A stretch of 35,222 bases of DNA from Bacteroidota bacterium (GCA_005884665.1 VBAT01000032.1:53742-88963), one strand, 5' to 3'. Shown: positions 25,231-34,097, numbered from the stretch's first letter. The notes: generated by a model not told the origin, from the letters alone. Program-made: numbers and translations.

Positions 25231-25240
25231 TCCTATTTTT

Positions 25241-27565
25241 ATGTCATCCTCAACACATGGAAACAATCCTGCACTTCCATTTACCAGGATTCTTTTATTG
25301 ACGTTAATTCCGGCATTTATATCCACTAGCATAAGAGCTCAGCGTAGCACCCCTCCTTTTACACAGTCTGCATACCATGATGCTATTGCTCTTTATTATG
25401 CGTTAAATGATTATAAAGCTATACCGGTGCTTATGACCGATGACGAGGCGGGTGCAGCCAGCGAAGCCAATGCGGCTGCCCAGTTAAACGGAGAAAAGGT
25501 TATAAAATATAAGATTGTTGAATCGGCAACCGGAAAAGTGATCGTCGATAATATCGACGCTCTCAAAGTCGATTCCGCTATGAAATCAGATGCCACATTA
25601 TATAAGTTTGGTCCGGGCGAGAAACGGGCATTCGTGAATATTATCCTTGCCCGAAATGCAAATTCCGACGACACATCACAAGCCAATATCGATGCATTGT
25701 ATAAAGACAATACCTATTTCTTCGATCCGGAGAAAAACGCTCTCGGTTTTTTATCTGACAGCACAAAATTCAAGGCGCTTGCGTCAGGCAAGTTGATATT
25801 CTCACCGGCAGGCGGAGGTGTATCTCTCACTACGAAAATAGCAGAAGGGACTGTCGAGTTTCTTATTGAGGCGGTCAATAAAGAAATCAATGAAGCTTTT
25901 TTTGTTCAAATGGAGAAAATATTGGCAAAGATTGACGAGCTGGGAATCCTTTTTCCTAATACGCTTCAAAGCCTGGAAAAGATAGAAGTCACCAAGTATG
26001 CCTCTTCTTTGAACGCCATGAAAGCAGCCTTCAATGAAGATATAAATAACCTTTTGGCCAATGTCGGTAATCTGACCACACTAAAAAAATACCGCGACCT
26101 TATAGACAGGTTTCCACCTTTAACGCTTTTATTCGCCGCATGTGATCTGATCGATCTTCTTAAATCGGATGCTATTCCCGCCGAAATAATTTATCAGCTA
26201 AGCATGACGCCCTACATCCGGCAATGTGCGTCAAATAATTATAATTCATCGATACGATTGGCTGCACTTATATCCAACAGCTTACGCGACATTAGGATAT
26301 ATGATGAAAACAAGGATAGAATTAGCTGGATAGACAGAACGAATCTCAATTTGCTAAGAGATAATGCATCGGTATTCAGGATATTTATGGGGCTTTTTGC
26401 GCAGCAGGCGAATGGCATCGTTTTCAAAACAGATCACTACATGGTCGACCTGCAAAAAACTCTCTTTTTAAAACATAGCGAGGTCTTAAAAGGGCATTTC
26501 ATCGTATATAATTTTACCGCGACAATAGAAAACATTAAGAAAAAAACAGGAGAAATACAGCAGCTGAAAAAAACTGAGGCCCGTGCATCCGAATTTGCGA
26601 AGGCCTATCTCGAAGTAGCCAATGATATCAATGAGCTCGCGGAAAATTGCCTTAGTGTGCTGCCGAGTATACCGGAGATAGTGGAAGTGAGAAAACAGGT
26701 GAACGCTGTCAAAAACGATTACCTGCCGCTTTTGAACCAGGCCGCTAAAGTCCTGGCCAGCATCGAGGAAAAAGAATACAGCAGGGCTTTGTATCAAGCG
26801 GACACATTGCTCAGTAAAATATTCGACGAGCGGAATTTGGACAAATTAAAAACAACTCGCGACGAAACCCAAAAACAAATTGATGCGATAAAGAAAGATG
26901 CTTCAAATAGTGTCCCGGCGAGCCTTATAGCATCAAACCAGGAAATCGACAGTATAATATCTACTGATTTTGCCGAAATAAGAAAATATTATTTAAAGTA
27001 TGGCCTTTTTATTAGCGCCGTCGCGTCTGCAAAAACGTCCGAAGATGTAAAGGAGGCCTTAAAAGCCGTTGCTTTACCTACCGGGAGCTCCAGGATAAAA
27101 AAGACACACAATTTCAGTATCAGCCTGAACGCATATGTCGGCTTTTATCATGCATGGAATCAAAACCACTCTGAAGCTAAACTCCCCGAAACTGAAACCG
27201 GGCTTACTGTTCCCATTGGATTTGCACTGAATTGGGGTCATTTTTTAAAAGGGTCATTGACAGCTTATGTAGGTATTGTTGATGTAGGAGCAATTTTTAC
27301 TTATAAAGTCAATACGGATAGCTCGTTGAAATCCGATATTGAATTCGGCCAACTATTTTCGCCTTCTATAGGCCTTGTATATGGCTTACCGATTATCCAG
27401 AAACACAATATCCCACTTTCAGTCGGTGTAAATTATCAATGGGGGCCCAAACTTCGTAAGGTTGATGAGGCAGGTAATTCTGTATTGCCTCTGCTAACAC
27501 AAAGAATAAATGTATTCATTGCGGTGGATATACCAATTCTCAATTTTAGAGTGTCAAGAAACTGA
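25241..27565 (+). CDS. Large secreted protein: helical region plus barrel-like C-terminus
   Basis: 774 residues from ATG 25241, 10 bp after the protease stop; the open frame continues upstream into the protease gene but lacks a signal there. A signal peptide (ILLLTLIPAFISTSIRAQ) is followed by an N-terminal domain with an Ala-rich stretch (EAGAASEANAAAQL). A long region of predicted helices (about 240-600) includes charged coiled-coil-like segments such as IENIKKKTGEIQQLKKTEARA. The last 130 residues are strand-rich with Gly/aromatic alternation (ISLNAYVGFYHAWN, SPSIGLVYGLPII, IPLSVGVNYQWGP, INVFIAVDIPIL), like an outer-membrane barrel. I do not recognise the family. A periplasmic sensor or tether anchored in the outer membrane is one reading. 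Confidence 0.7.
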   Translation: MSSSTHGNNPALPFTRILLLTLIPAFISTSIRAQRSTPPFTQSAYHDAIALYYALNDYKAIPVLMTDDEAGAASEANAAAQLNGEKVIKYKIVESATGKVIVDNIDALKVDSAMKSDATLYKFGPGEKRAFVNIILARNANSDDTSQANIDALYKDNTYFFDPEKNALGFLSDSTKFKALASGKLIFSPAGGGVSLTTKIAEGTVEFLIEAVNKEINEAFFVQMEKILAKIDELGILFPNTLQSLEKIEVTKYASSLNAMKAAFNEDINNLLANVGNLTTLKKYRDLIDRFPPLTLLFAACDLIDLLKSDAIPAEIIYQLSMTPYIRQCASNNYNSSIRLAALISNSLRDIRIYDENKDRISWIDRTNLNLLRDNASVFRIFMGLFAQQANGIVFKTDHYMVDLQKTLFLKHSEVLKGHFIVYNFTATIENIKKKTGEIQQLKKTEARASEFAKAYLEVANDINELAENCLSVLPSIPEIVEVRKQVNAVKNDYLPLLNQAAKVLASIEEKEYSRALYQADTLLSKIFDERNLDKLKTTRDETQKQIDAIKKDASNSVPASLIASNQEIDSIISTDFAEIRKYYLKYGLFISAVASAKTSEDVKEALKAVALPTGSSRIKKTHNFSISLNAYVGFYHAWNQNHSEAKLPETETGLTVPIGFALNWGHFLKGSLTAYVGIVDVGAIFTYKVNTDSSLKSDIEFGQLFSPSIGLVYGLPIIQKHNIPLSVGVNYQWGPKLRKVDEAGNSVLPLLTQRINVFIAVDIPILNFRVSRN

Positions 27566-27678
27566 TTTATGACAGGGCGCTGGCAGAATTTATTGTGTTC
27601 TGCGACTTATGTGATGACCTGGAAAATTAAGATGACCTATTACTCAACTGCATTTTAAAACAATAAACCTTAATCACT

Positions 27679-28626
27679 ATGTCACGTCAATCAATCATCG
27701 ATACCGCTGCTGCCGAAAACGGCACCAAGGAATCCCCTGCCAATTCCAATAAAACAAAATATGGACAATGGTACGGACTGGACGGCGAAAAATGGTGCGC
27801 CATCTTTATAAGCTTTGTGTATCACCATGCCGGTCACCCGCTGGAAGCGATCGACAGGCCAAAAGGTTATCAGTCCTGCCAATCTGGTTTTAATTTCTGG
27901 AAAAGAAAGAATCGCTTTATTACCGATCCCCAGCCTGGTGATATTGTTTTATACGATTGGGGCGGCGATAACCATTGTGATCATACAGGCATATTTGTAA
28001 GATGGATCGACGCCGAAAAAACAAGATTTCAATCCTGGGAAGGAAATACCGCTCAGGGAAATGACAGCGACGGCGGACAGGTAATGTTGCGGGAAAGAAA
28101 GAAAACGGCCGTAGCCGCTTTTGTTACTCCGCTGGCGCTTGATAGCAGCCCGTTGTCCAACCCCAACACAGATGATACGCTGGAAAAAGGTGATATGGGT
28201 TCTACTGTAACCGTTCTACAAAAGCTTTTGCATGACCTGGGATTTAAGATCACGGTTGACGGCGTTTTTGGCAATCAAACGGAAACTATCATAAAGACGT
28301 TCCAGCAAAAACATTCCCTGGCTGTAACCGGTATCGTTACACCCGAAGTCTTGGGTGTAATACAGGAAGAAGCTTCGCTCCCCGATGTTCCGGAAAAGAA
28401 ATTTACAAGTGGCGCTTTTATTAAAAAAGGAGATAGCGGCGCCGCTGTAATCAGCATTCAGCAGGCATTGAATAAGCTGGGCGCTAATCCTGTCGTAGGC
28501 GAAGACGGCGTATTTGGTAATGATACCCTGACTGCCGTGAAAGCATTTCAGCAGCGAAAAAATTTGAAAGCAGACGGCATTGTAGGACCAGCAACTTTTA
28601 CGGCACTAGGGATCACAGATATATAA
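27679..28626 (+). CDS. CHAP amidase/endopeptidase with two peptidoglycan-binding repeats
   Basis: A 315-residue cell-wall hydrolase. The CHAP domain (residues 1-140) carries Cys40 (GEKWCAIFISFVYHHAG), His102 (NHCDHTGIFVRW) and Glu121/Asn123 (QSWEGNT), the expected Cys-His-Glu/Asn set. Two PG_binding_1 repeats follow, at about 163-226 (LEKGDMGSTVTVLQKLL... VDGVFGNQT) and 245-313 (KKGDSGAAVISIQQAL... EDGVFGNDT). There is no signal peptide, as in phage endolysins and some secreted effectors, so export must use another route or lysis. It begins 113 bp after the large secreted protein, same strand. The stop is 15 bp before repeat copy B. Confidence 0.88.
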   Translation: MSRQSIIDTAAAENGTKESPANSNKTKYGQWYGLDGEKWCAIFISFVYHHAGHPLEAIDRPKGYQSCQSGFNFWKRKNRFITDPQPGDIVLYDWGGDNHCDHTGIFVRWIDAEKTRFQSWEGNTAQGNDSDGGQVMLRERKKTAVAAFVTPLALDSSPLSNPNTDDTLEKGDMGSTVTVLQKLLHDLGFKITVDGVFGNQTETIIKTFQQKHSLAVTGIVTPEVLGVIQEEASLPDVPEKKFTSGAFIKKGDSGAAVISIQQALNKLGANPVVGEDGVFGNDTLTAVKAFQQRKNLKADGIVGPATFTALGITDI

Positions 28627-28641
28627 TTAAGATCACAAAAA

Positions 28642-28772
28642 ACAAGAACCAATCCCACCAATTAGGCGGGACAAATTAAAAATTCAAATATTTAAACAGA
28701 GTCTCCAATTTAAACAATTTGAATTTTTGATTTGAGCTTTATTTGGTTCTTGGGTCTTGTATCCTGGTTCTT
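28642..28772. repeat. Long inverted-repeat element, copy B
   Basis: The left arm ACAAGAACCAAT (28642) and right arm TTTGGTTCTTGG with a final GGTTCTT (to 28772) bracket TCCCACC-AATTA-GGCGGGA (28653-28671, one mismatch). A perfect 12-bp inverted repeat AAAAATTCAAAT (28678-28689) / ATTTGAATTTTT (28717-28728) lies inside. The AATTAGGCGGGACAAAT wording is the same as in copy A (16026-16238). It lies between the CHAP gene and the pheT promoter. Confidence 0.8.
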
Positions 28773-28795
28773 ATTTTCCTTCGTCTCACCTTTCT

Positions 28796-28803
28796 TATCT
28801 TCG
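28796..28803 (+). promoter_or_regulatory. -7 element of pheT
   Basis: TATCTTCG, 24 bp before the pheT start, matches the Bacteroidota -7 pattern seen at other genes here. No good -33 element was seen. Confidence 0.5.
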
Positions 28804-28827
28804 CGCCAATAAACATTCGACGCGAAC

Positions 28828-31257
28828 ATGACGATTTCCTATAAATGGCTAAGTGAATATTTGCCTGTGACCGTTGAGCCCGAAAGATTGAGCAAGATCC
28901 TCACTTCCATTGGGCTTGAAGTTGAAAGTCTTTCTATATACGAAGAAATAAAAGGCGGCTTAAATAGGCTGGTCATAGGAGAAGTGCTGAGCACAGAAAA
29001 ACATCCGTATGCAGATAAGCTAACATTGAGACAGGTAAACATCGGCAGCCAGGAACCCTTGTCCATTGTATGTGGCGCTCCTAATGTAGCCGCAGGACAA
29101 AAAGTGATCGTGGCACCTGTCGGCACAACCATCTATCCTTCCTCCGGTGAACCCCTGATGATGAAACTGGCAAAGATTCGTGGCCAGGAAAGCCATGGTA
29201 TGATTTGCGCAGAAGATGAAATAGGCATGGGAACTTCCCACGCAGGAATAATGGTATTGCCCGCCAGTGCAAAGGTTGGCACTACCGCTTCCGAATACTT
29301 TAAACCATACACGGACTGGATATATGAAATAGGTCTTACGCCTAATCGCATGGACGCGATGAGCCATTGGGGAGTAGCCCGGGATGTCTGCGCTTATTTA
29401 TCGCACCATGATAAGAAAGACACGAAACCCCGGTTGCCCAATAGCAACTCGTTTAAAGTAGATAATACATCGCTCACGATAAATGTAAAGGTTGAAAATG
29501 CAAAAGCCTGCCCTCGTTATAGCGGTGTCAGCATTGCCAACATAAAAATTGCACCTTCGCCGGAATGGCTGCAGCAAAGAATAAAAGCCATTGGTCTGCG
29601 CCCCATCAGCAACATAGTAGACATCACGAATTACATTCAACACGAGACCGGTCAACCGCTACATGCGTTTGATGCGGATACCATCGAAGGAAAGATAATA
29701 ATTGTAAAAAACCTGGCGGAAGGAACTCCATTTGTGACATTGGATGAAAAGCAAAGAAAGCTGAGCAGCGAAGACCTCATGATCTGTAATGAAAAAGAGC
29801 CCATGTGTATCGCCGGTGTATTCGGCGGGTTGCATAGCGGCGTTTCAGATAAAACCCGGAATATATTCCTGGAAAGCGCCTGTTTTGATCCTATCACCAC
29901 GCGAAAAACTTCATTCCGGCATGGGCTGAGGACAGATGCAGCCACTCGTTTTGAAAAAGGAACCGACATATCCGGTACCGTAAATATTTTAAAAAGAGCC
30001 GCGATTCTCATCAGGGAGATCTGCGGGGGTGAAATAGCTTCCGAAATAGTTGACGTATATCCGCAGCCCAGGGAAAAAACAGCGGTCTCGATGAAATACC
30101 ATTTCCTCAAAAAGCTGAGCGGCAAAAATTACCATCCCGATACAGTAAAGAATATTCTCGCCAGCCTGGGTTTTGAAATAATAAAAGAAGGTATTGATGA
30201 AATAAGAGTTGCCGTTCCTCATCACAAACCAGATATTAGTTTGCCTGCAGATATCGTAGAAGAGGTCCTGCGCATCGATGGACTCGATAATATCGAAATA
30301 CCCGGCGCCATTACCATTACACCATCAGTAGAAGAAAATTACGCCCGGGAAACTTATAAAGAAAAAACAGCTAATTACCTGGTAGGCCTCGGCTTCAATG
30401 AGATGCTGACTAATTCGATCACTAATGCGGCCTATTTTTCTGAAGAAGAGAGGAAGCATATGGTGAGTATGCTGAATAGTCTTAGTGCAGAGCTTAATAT
30501 TTTGCGCAATTCCCTGTTTGAAACCGCCCTCGAAGTAGTGTCACACAACCTGAACCACCGCAACAATTCGCTCCGGCTTTTTGAATTCGGTAAAGCTTAC
30601 AACACATCAGGACCCGGCCAGTACAGTGAATCAGAAAAACTATGCCTGGTGGTCAGCGGTCATACAACTGAAGACCAGTGGAAGCAAAAAGGTAAGAATG
30701 CCGATTTTTATTATTTGAAGGGCGTGATCACTGCCATATTTAATTCGCTCGGCATAAAACCCGGCAAAGTTGAAGTGTTGAAGGTACCCAAGCTGGATAA
30801 TCATGTTGTATTCAAACTGAATGACGAGATCATAGCGGGAATAGGCGAGGCGAACAAAAAATCACTGGCCCTGTTCGACATCAAACAGCCCGTTTTCTTT
30901 GCTGGCCTTAATTGGGCTTTATTGTCCGACCTGGCATCAAAACAAAAACCCGTGATAGAGGAAATTCCCAGGTTCCCAGCGGTACAAAGAGACGTTGCTA
31001 TGATCGTTCCCCGTCAATTGGCTTATGAAGAGGTGGAAAAGTCTGTGCAGAAGATCAGGCTCAATAAACTGCAGGACATGAAACTCTTTGATATTTTTGA
31101 AAGCGAGAAATTGGGAAGCAATAAAAAATCGATGGCTGTCAGTTTCACATTCCAGGACGAAGAAAAAACCCTGACCGATAAGGAAATTGATGACTGGATG
31201 AAAAAGATCATGGCTGCGCTGGAAAAAGAACTGCAGGCCGAGATAAGGAAACAATAA
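28828..31257 (+). CDS. pheT: Phenylalanine-tRNA ligase beta subunit
   Basis: An 809-residue beta chain of the alpha2-beta2 enzyme that charges tRNA-Phe. From the start MTISYKWLSEYLPV come the tRNA-binding OB domain (about 40-150, with VCGAPNVAAGQKV), the B3/B4 editing domain (DITNYIQHETGQPLHAFDADT), the B5 domain (about 405-475), the catalytic-like core (PSVEENYARETYKEK, LRNSLFETALEVVSHN) and the C-terminal FDX-ACB domain (IPRFPAVQRDVAMIV... to the end). Length and order are normal. pheS is not in the window. A small coiled-coil gene follows after 18 bp. Confidence 0.96.
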   Translation: MTISYKWLSEYLPVTVEPERLSKILTSIGLEVESLSIYEEIKGGLNRLVIGEVLSTEKHPYADKLTLRQVNIGSQEPLSIVCGAPNVAAGQKVIVAPVGTTIYPSSGEPLMMKLAKIRGQESHGMICAEDEIGMGTSHAGIMVLPASAKVGTTASEYFKPYTDWIYEIGLTPNRMDAMSHWGVARDVCAYLSHHDKKDTKPRLPNSNSFKVDNTSLTINVKVENAKACPRYSGVSIANIKIAPSPEWLQQRIKAIGLRPISNIVDITNYIQHETGQPLHAFDADTIEGKIIIVKNLAEGTPFVTLDEKQRKLSSEDLMICNEKEPMCIAGVFGGLHSGVSDKTRNIFLESACFDPITTRKTSFRHGLRTDAATRFEKGTDISGTVNILKRAAILIREICGGEIASEIVDVYPQPREKTAVSMKYHFLKKLSGKNYHPDTVKNILASLGFEIIKEGIDEIRVAVPHHKPDISLPADIVEEVLRIDGLDNIEIPGAITITPSVEENYARETYKEKTANYLVGLGFNEMLTNSITNAAYFSEEERKHMVSMLNSLSAELNILRNSLFETALEVVSHNLNHRNNSLRLFEFGKAYNTSGPGQYSESEKLCLVVSGHTTEDQWKQKGKNADFYYLKGVITAIFNSLGIKPGKVEVLKVPKLDNHVVFKLNDEIIAGIGEANKKSLALFDIKQPVFFAGLNWALLSDLASKQKPVIEEIPRFPAVQRDVAMIVPRQLAYEEVEKSVQKIRLNKLQDMKLFDIFESEKLGSNKKSMAVSFTFQDEEKTLTDKEIDDWMKKIMAALEKELQAEIRKQ

Positions 31258-31275
31258 CCTTTAATTCGCCAACTC

Positions 31276-31563
31276 ATGAACGAAACAGAAGTACAGCTGA
31301 AAAGAATACAGGCCAAGCTTCAACAGTTGTTAAAACAACATGCCGTTCTGCAAAAGGAAAACAACTGGTTAAAAGATGAGCTGGATGCTGCGAAGAAGGA
31401 AGTCTTTCAGCAGCAGGAAAATATGAATACGCTCAAACAACAGGTAGATGTGTTGAAATACAGCAATGGTGAAATGGGTGAAGCCGACAGGAAAGAATTT
31501 GAAAAGAGGATTAATTTCTATGTGAAGGAGATCGATCGTTGCATTGTAATGCTCAGCCAGTGA
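31276..31563 (+). CDS. Small coiled-coil protein between pheT and zapA
   Basis: A 95-residue protein that is almost entirely heptad-like (VQLKRIQAKLQQLLKQ... LQKENNWLKDELDAAKKEV). A short C-terminal conserved-looking patch, FEKRINFYVKEIDRCIVML, follows. Bacteroidota often carry such a gene next to zapA, and a role with the division ring is plausible by neighbourhood. It lies 18 bp after pheT and its TGA directly abuts the stop of the convergent minus-strand gene. Confidence 0.75.
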   Translation: MNETEVQLKRIQAKLQQLLKQHAVLQKENNWLKDELDAAKKEVFQQQENMNTLKQQVDVLKYSNGEMGEADRKEFEKRINFYVKEIDRCIVMLSQ

Positions 31564-31818
31564 TCAGATCCTTTTTACGAGGCTAATTGTCATTTCATCT
31601 TCGCCCTGGAATAGTTCGACAGTGTATCGCCCATAAGGGAGGTCATTCAATCCTGTCCAGGAGAACTGTTCATTATCTTTCAGAATGTCTTTTTCAAGAG
31701 TGCTGCAGATGCTTCCATTATCATCTCTTAAAACACCGCGAAAAAGGCTACCCCTGAGGGAACTCAACTCCAGTTGCAATGCATCAATAAAAATTGACGG
31801 CTTTACTTTAGCGAACAT
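31564..31818 (-). CDS. Small hypothetical protein, 84 aa
   Basis: A minus-strand frame with ATG at 31816-31818. It reads as a compact beta-strand protein (IFIDALQLELSSLRGSLFRGVL; FSWTGLNDLPYGRYTVELFQGEDEMTISLVKRI) and has the feel of a C-terminal sorting or gliding-type beta domain, though without a signal peptide. No family was recognised. Its stop (TCA on plus, 31564-31566) immediately follows the convergent gene's TGA (31561-31563), with no bases between. The good codon-like composition favours a real gene, but it is short. Confidence 0.5.
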   Translation of the reverse strand: MFAKVKPSIFIDALQLELSSLRGSLFRGVLRDDNGSICSTLEKDILKDNEQFSWTGLNDLPYGRYTVELFQGEDEMTISLVKRI

Positions 31819-31944
31819 GATCCAAACGTTTTGGTTGGTTAAACGTTTTTTACAGGAACTGGAATAATGGAGATTTCTACAGGATGAGAGGGTTATCTAT
31901 TAAAGCAAACCAAGATATTAACAATTTTTCAACTTTGCAAGGTT

Positions 31945-32238
31945 ATGGAACAATTAATTGCAGCAACAGTAGTCATCGGCGACAGAAGTTACCGGATCAA
32001 ATGTGCCCCCGGCGATGAAGAGGTGGTCAGGAAGACCGTAAAAACTATCAACGATAAGGTCATCGAATTCAAAACCCAGTTCGCTGGAAAAGATATGCAA
32101 GACTATATCGCGATGGTGCTGCTTTGGTTCGCAACTGATGAGATAAACCGTCGAAAAACTGGTATTGAAGAAGAAAATTTTTCCGGGGACCTGGACTCAC
32201 TTGAACGGTTGTTGGATAATCACCTGAAAACCATGTAG
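31945..32238 (+). CDS. zapA: Cell division protein ZapA
   Basis: A 97-residue FtsZ-associated protein that promotes Z-ring bundling. The N-terminal globular part begins MEQLIAATVVIGDRSYRIKC and contains VRKTVKTINDKVIEFK and FAGKDMQDYIAMVLLWFA. The C-terminal helix forms the dimer coiled coil. Sequence and length are those of Bacteroidota ZapA. The upstream segment AACTTTG before the ATG may belong to its promoter. The rny gene follows after 138 bp. Confidence 0.9.
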   Translation: MEQLIAATVVIGDRSYRIKCAPGDEEVVRKTVKTINDKVIEFKTQFAGKDMQDYIAMVLLWFATDEINRRKTGIEEENFSGDLDSLERLLDNHLKTM

Positions 32239-32281
32239 CTTGGAACCCATTGAGCAATTTTATTCATAAGTTCCCGTTTTG

Positions 32282-32289
32282 TATCTTCG
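32282..32289 (+). promoter_or_regulatory. -7 element upstream of rny
   Basis: TATCTTCG in the gap between zapA and rny, 87 bp before the rny start. It matches the form seen at pyrD and pheT, so rny has its own promoter. Confidence 0.45.
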
Positions 32290-32376
32290 CCCATTCCCGG
32301 TCTTAGGGGATCAATTTACCTGGTATGACACACAGCGTAACTCATAACATTCTGGAACACATTAAACAACAAATTC

Positions 32377-33942
32377 ATGGATCCGATTATCATATATGCA
32401 ATAATTGGTGGAGCTGCCCTTATCGTTGGTATTATAGTGGGTAAGCTCATTTTTGCCAAAAACACCCGCAAAAAAATTGATGAAGCCGAACTGCAATCAC
32501 AAACCATCCTAAAAGAAGCTGAACTGAGAGCTGAAACTATCCGCAAGGAGAAAGAATTGGAAGCTAAGGAGAAGTTTGTGCAAATGAAATCCGCTCATGA
32601 CCGCGAGGTAAATGACCGGAACCGGAAAATAAACGACACCGAAAACCGACTCCGTCAGAAAGAACAGTCGGTCAATCAGAAAGAAGTCGGCATTGAAAAA
32701 CAGGTCAAGGAAAACGAAGCTATCAAGGAACATCTTAACCGCCAGATAGAGCTCGTCAATATTAAGCGAACAGAACTGGAAAAGCACCAGGAAGAGCATA
32801 TCCGCCGCCTCGAAAAAATTGCAGGTCTTTCAGCCGACGAAGCCAAAGCCCAGTTAGTAGAAAGCTTAAAAAATGAAGCTCAAACACAGGCCATCGGCAT
32901 TCAGCAGGAAATAATTGATGACGCCAAACAAAAAGCTAATAAGGAAGCCCGGAAAATCATTATTCAAACCATCCAACGTACAGCTGCCGAACAGGCAATT
33001 GAGAATTCCATAACAGTTTTTAACCTGGAAAGCGATGAGATCAAAGGCCAGATCATTGGCCGCGAGGGCAGGAATATTCGTGCCATTGAAGCCGCTACCG
33101 GCGTGGATTTGATCGTGGATGATACTCCCGAAGCTATCCTTCTTTCCTGCTTCGATCCATTGCGCCGCGAGATCGCCCGCCTGAGCCTGCAACGATTGGT
33201 TGCTGACGGGCGTATCCACCCCGCCCGTATTGAGGAAATCGTGGAAAAAACCCGGAAACAGATAGAAGAACAAGTGATGGAGTTCGGTGAAAGAACTGTG
33301 ATCGAACTTGGAATTCATGGCCTGCATAAAGAACTGGTAAGAATGGTGGGTCGCATGCGGTTCAGGTCTTCCTATGGACAGAATTTGCTTATGCATAGCC
33401 GGGAAACAGCCAATCTTTGCGCGACTATGGCAGCCGAATTGGGATTAAATCCGAAACTTGCAAAACGTGCCGGCCTCTTACATGATATTGGAAAGGTACC
33501 TGACGAAGAAAGTGAACTAAGCCATGCTTTGCTGGGTGCCAAACTCGCCGAAAAATATGGCGAAAACCCAGCGGTGATAAATGCAATTGGTGCCCATCAT
33601 GATGAAATGGAGATGCAATATGTGATCTCTCCTATCGTACAGGCTTGTGACGCCATCAGTGGAGCACGGCCTGGGGCCCGCAGGGAGATCATGCAACAAT
33701 ATCTCCAGCGTATAAAAGATCTTGAAAACCTGGCGATGGCTTATACGGGTGTTGAGAAAGCTTACGCTATCCAGGCCGGCCGCGAATTAAGGGTGATCGT
33801 GGAAGCCGACAAGGTAACCGACCAGGACTCCGAAAAATTGTCTTTCGAAATTGCTCAGAAAATACAAACGGAAATGACCTTCCCGGGACAGATAAAAGTG
33901 ACCGTGATCAGGGAAAAAAGGACGGTCAATGTTGCGAGGTAA
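32377..33942 (+). CDS. rny: Ribonuclease Y
   Basis: A 521-residue membrane-anchored endoribonuclease that initiates mRNA decay. It has an N-terminal TM helix ([23 protein letters not shown]), a long charged coiled coil (about 30-200), a KH RNA-binding domain ([19 protein letters not shown], about 225-245) and an HD hydrolase domain with the catalytic His369-Asp370 pair in [21 protein letters not shown] motif follows. Length and order are standard. It follows zapA on the same strand. Confidence 0.96.
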   Translation: MDPIIIYAIIGGAALIVGIIVGKLIFAKNTRKKIDEAELQSQTILKEAELRAETIRKEKELEAKEKFVQMKSAHDREVNDRNRKINDTENRLRQKEQSVNQKEVGIEKQVKENEAIKEHLNRQIELVNIKRTELEKHQEEHIRRLEKIAGLSADEAKAQLVESLKNEAQTQAIGIQQEIIDDAKQKANKEARKIIIQTIQRTAAEQAIENSITVFNLESDEIKGQIIGREGRNIRAIEAATGVDLIVDDTPEAILLSCFDPLRREIARLSLQRLVADGRIHPARIEEIVEKTRKQIEEQVMEFGERTVIELGIHGLHKELVRMVGRMRFRSSYGQNLLMHSRETANLCATMAAELGLNPKLAKRAGLLHDIGKVPDEESELSHALLGAKLAEKYGENPAVINAIGAHHDEMEMQYVISPIVQACDAISGARPGARREIMQQYLQRIKDLENLAMAYTGVEKAYAIQAGRELRVIVEADKVTDQDSEKLSFEIAQKIQTEMTFPGQIKVTVIREKRTVNVAR

Positions 33943-33947
33943 CATTT

Positions 33948-34036
33948 AAAGGTTTAGTAGTTAGGGTGTAAGGACCCAGGAAAATAAGAATTGCCGGAAA
34001 TAAAATTTCCTAAAACTTTTAAAGCATTAAACCTTT
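33948..34036. repeat. Inverted repeat AAAGGTTTA / TAAACCTTT before rplS
   Basis: AAAGGTTTA (33948-33956) and TAAACCTTT (34028-34036) are exact reverse complements, 71 bp apart, in the rny-rplS gap. The wording matches the TAAAGGTTGAA element at 4667-4733. The right arm overlaps the likely -33 region of rplS. Confidence 0.5.
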
Positions 34037-34064
34037 CAACTTCTAAACTTTACCCCTACCTTTG
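34034..34064 (+). promoter_or_regulatory. Promoter of rplS
   Basis: A -33-like TTTC (34034-34037), 19 bp, and the -7 element TACCTTTG (34057-34064) fit the Bacteroidota pattern (TTTG and TAnnTTTG). Transcription would start about 34071, inside the palindrome at 34067-34082. Confidence 0.6.
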
Positions 34065-34066
34065 CC

Positions 34067-34082
34067 TCCCGAAATTTCGGGA
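34067..34082. repeat. Perfect palindrome TCCCGAAATTTCGGGA in rplS leader
   Basis: A 16-bp exact palindrome directly after the -7 element and 15 bp before the rplS ATG. It belongs to the TCCCG...CGGGA set. Confidence 0.8.
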
Positions 34083-34097
34083 TCAAAATTTACAGTC

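Noticed and set aside
25115..25240. Upstream extension of the large secreted protein
   Set aside because: It overlaps the protease gene in another frame and would place the signal peptide internally.
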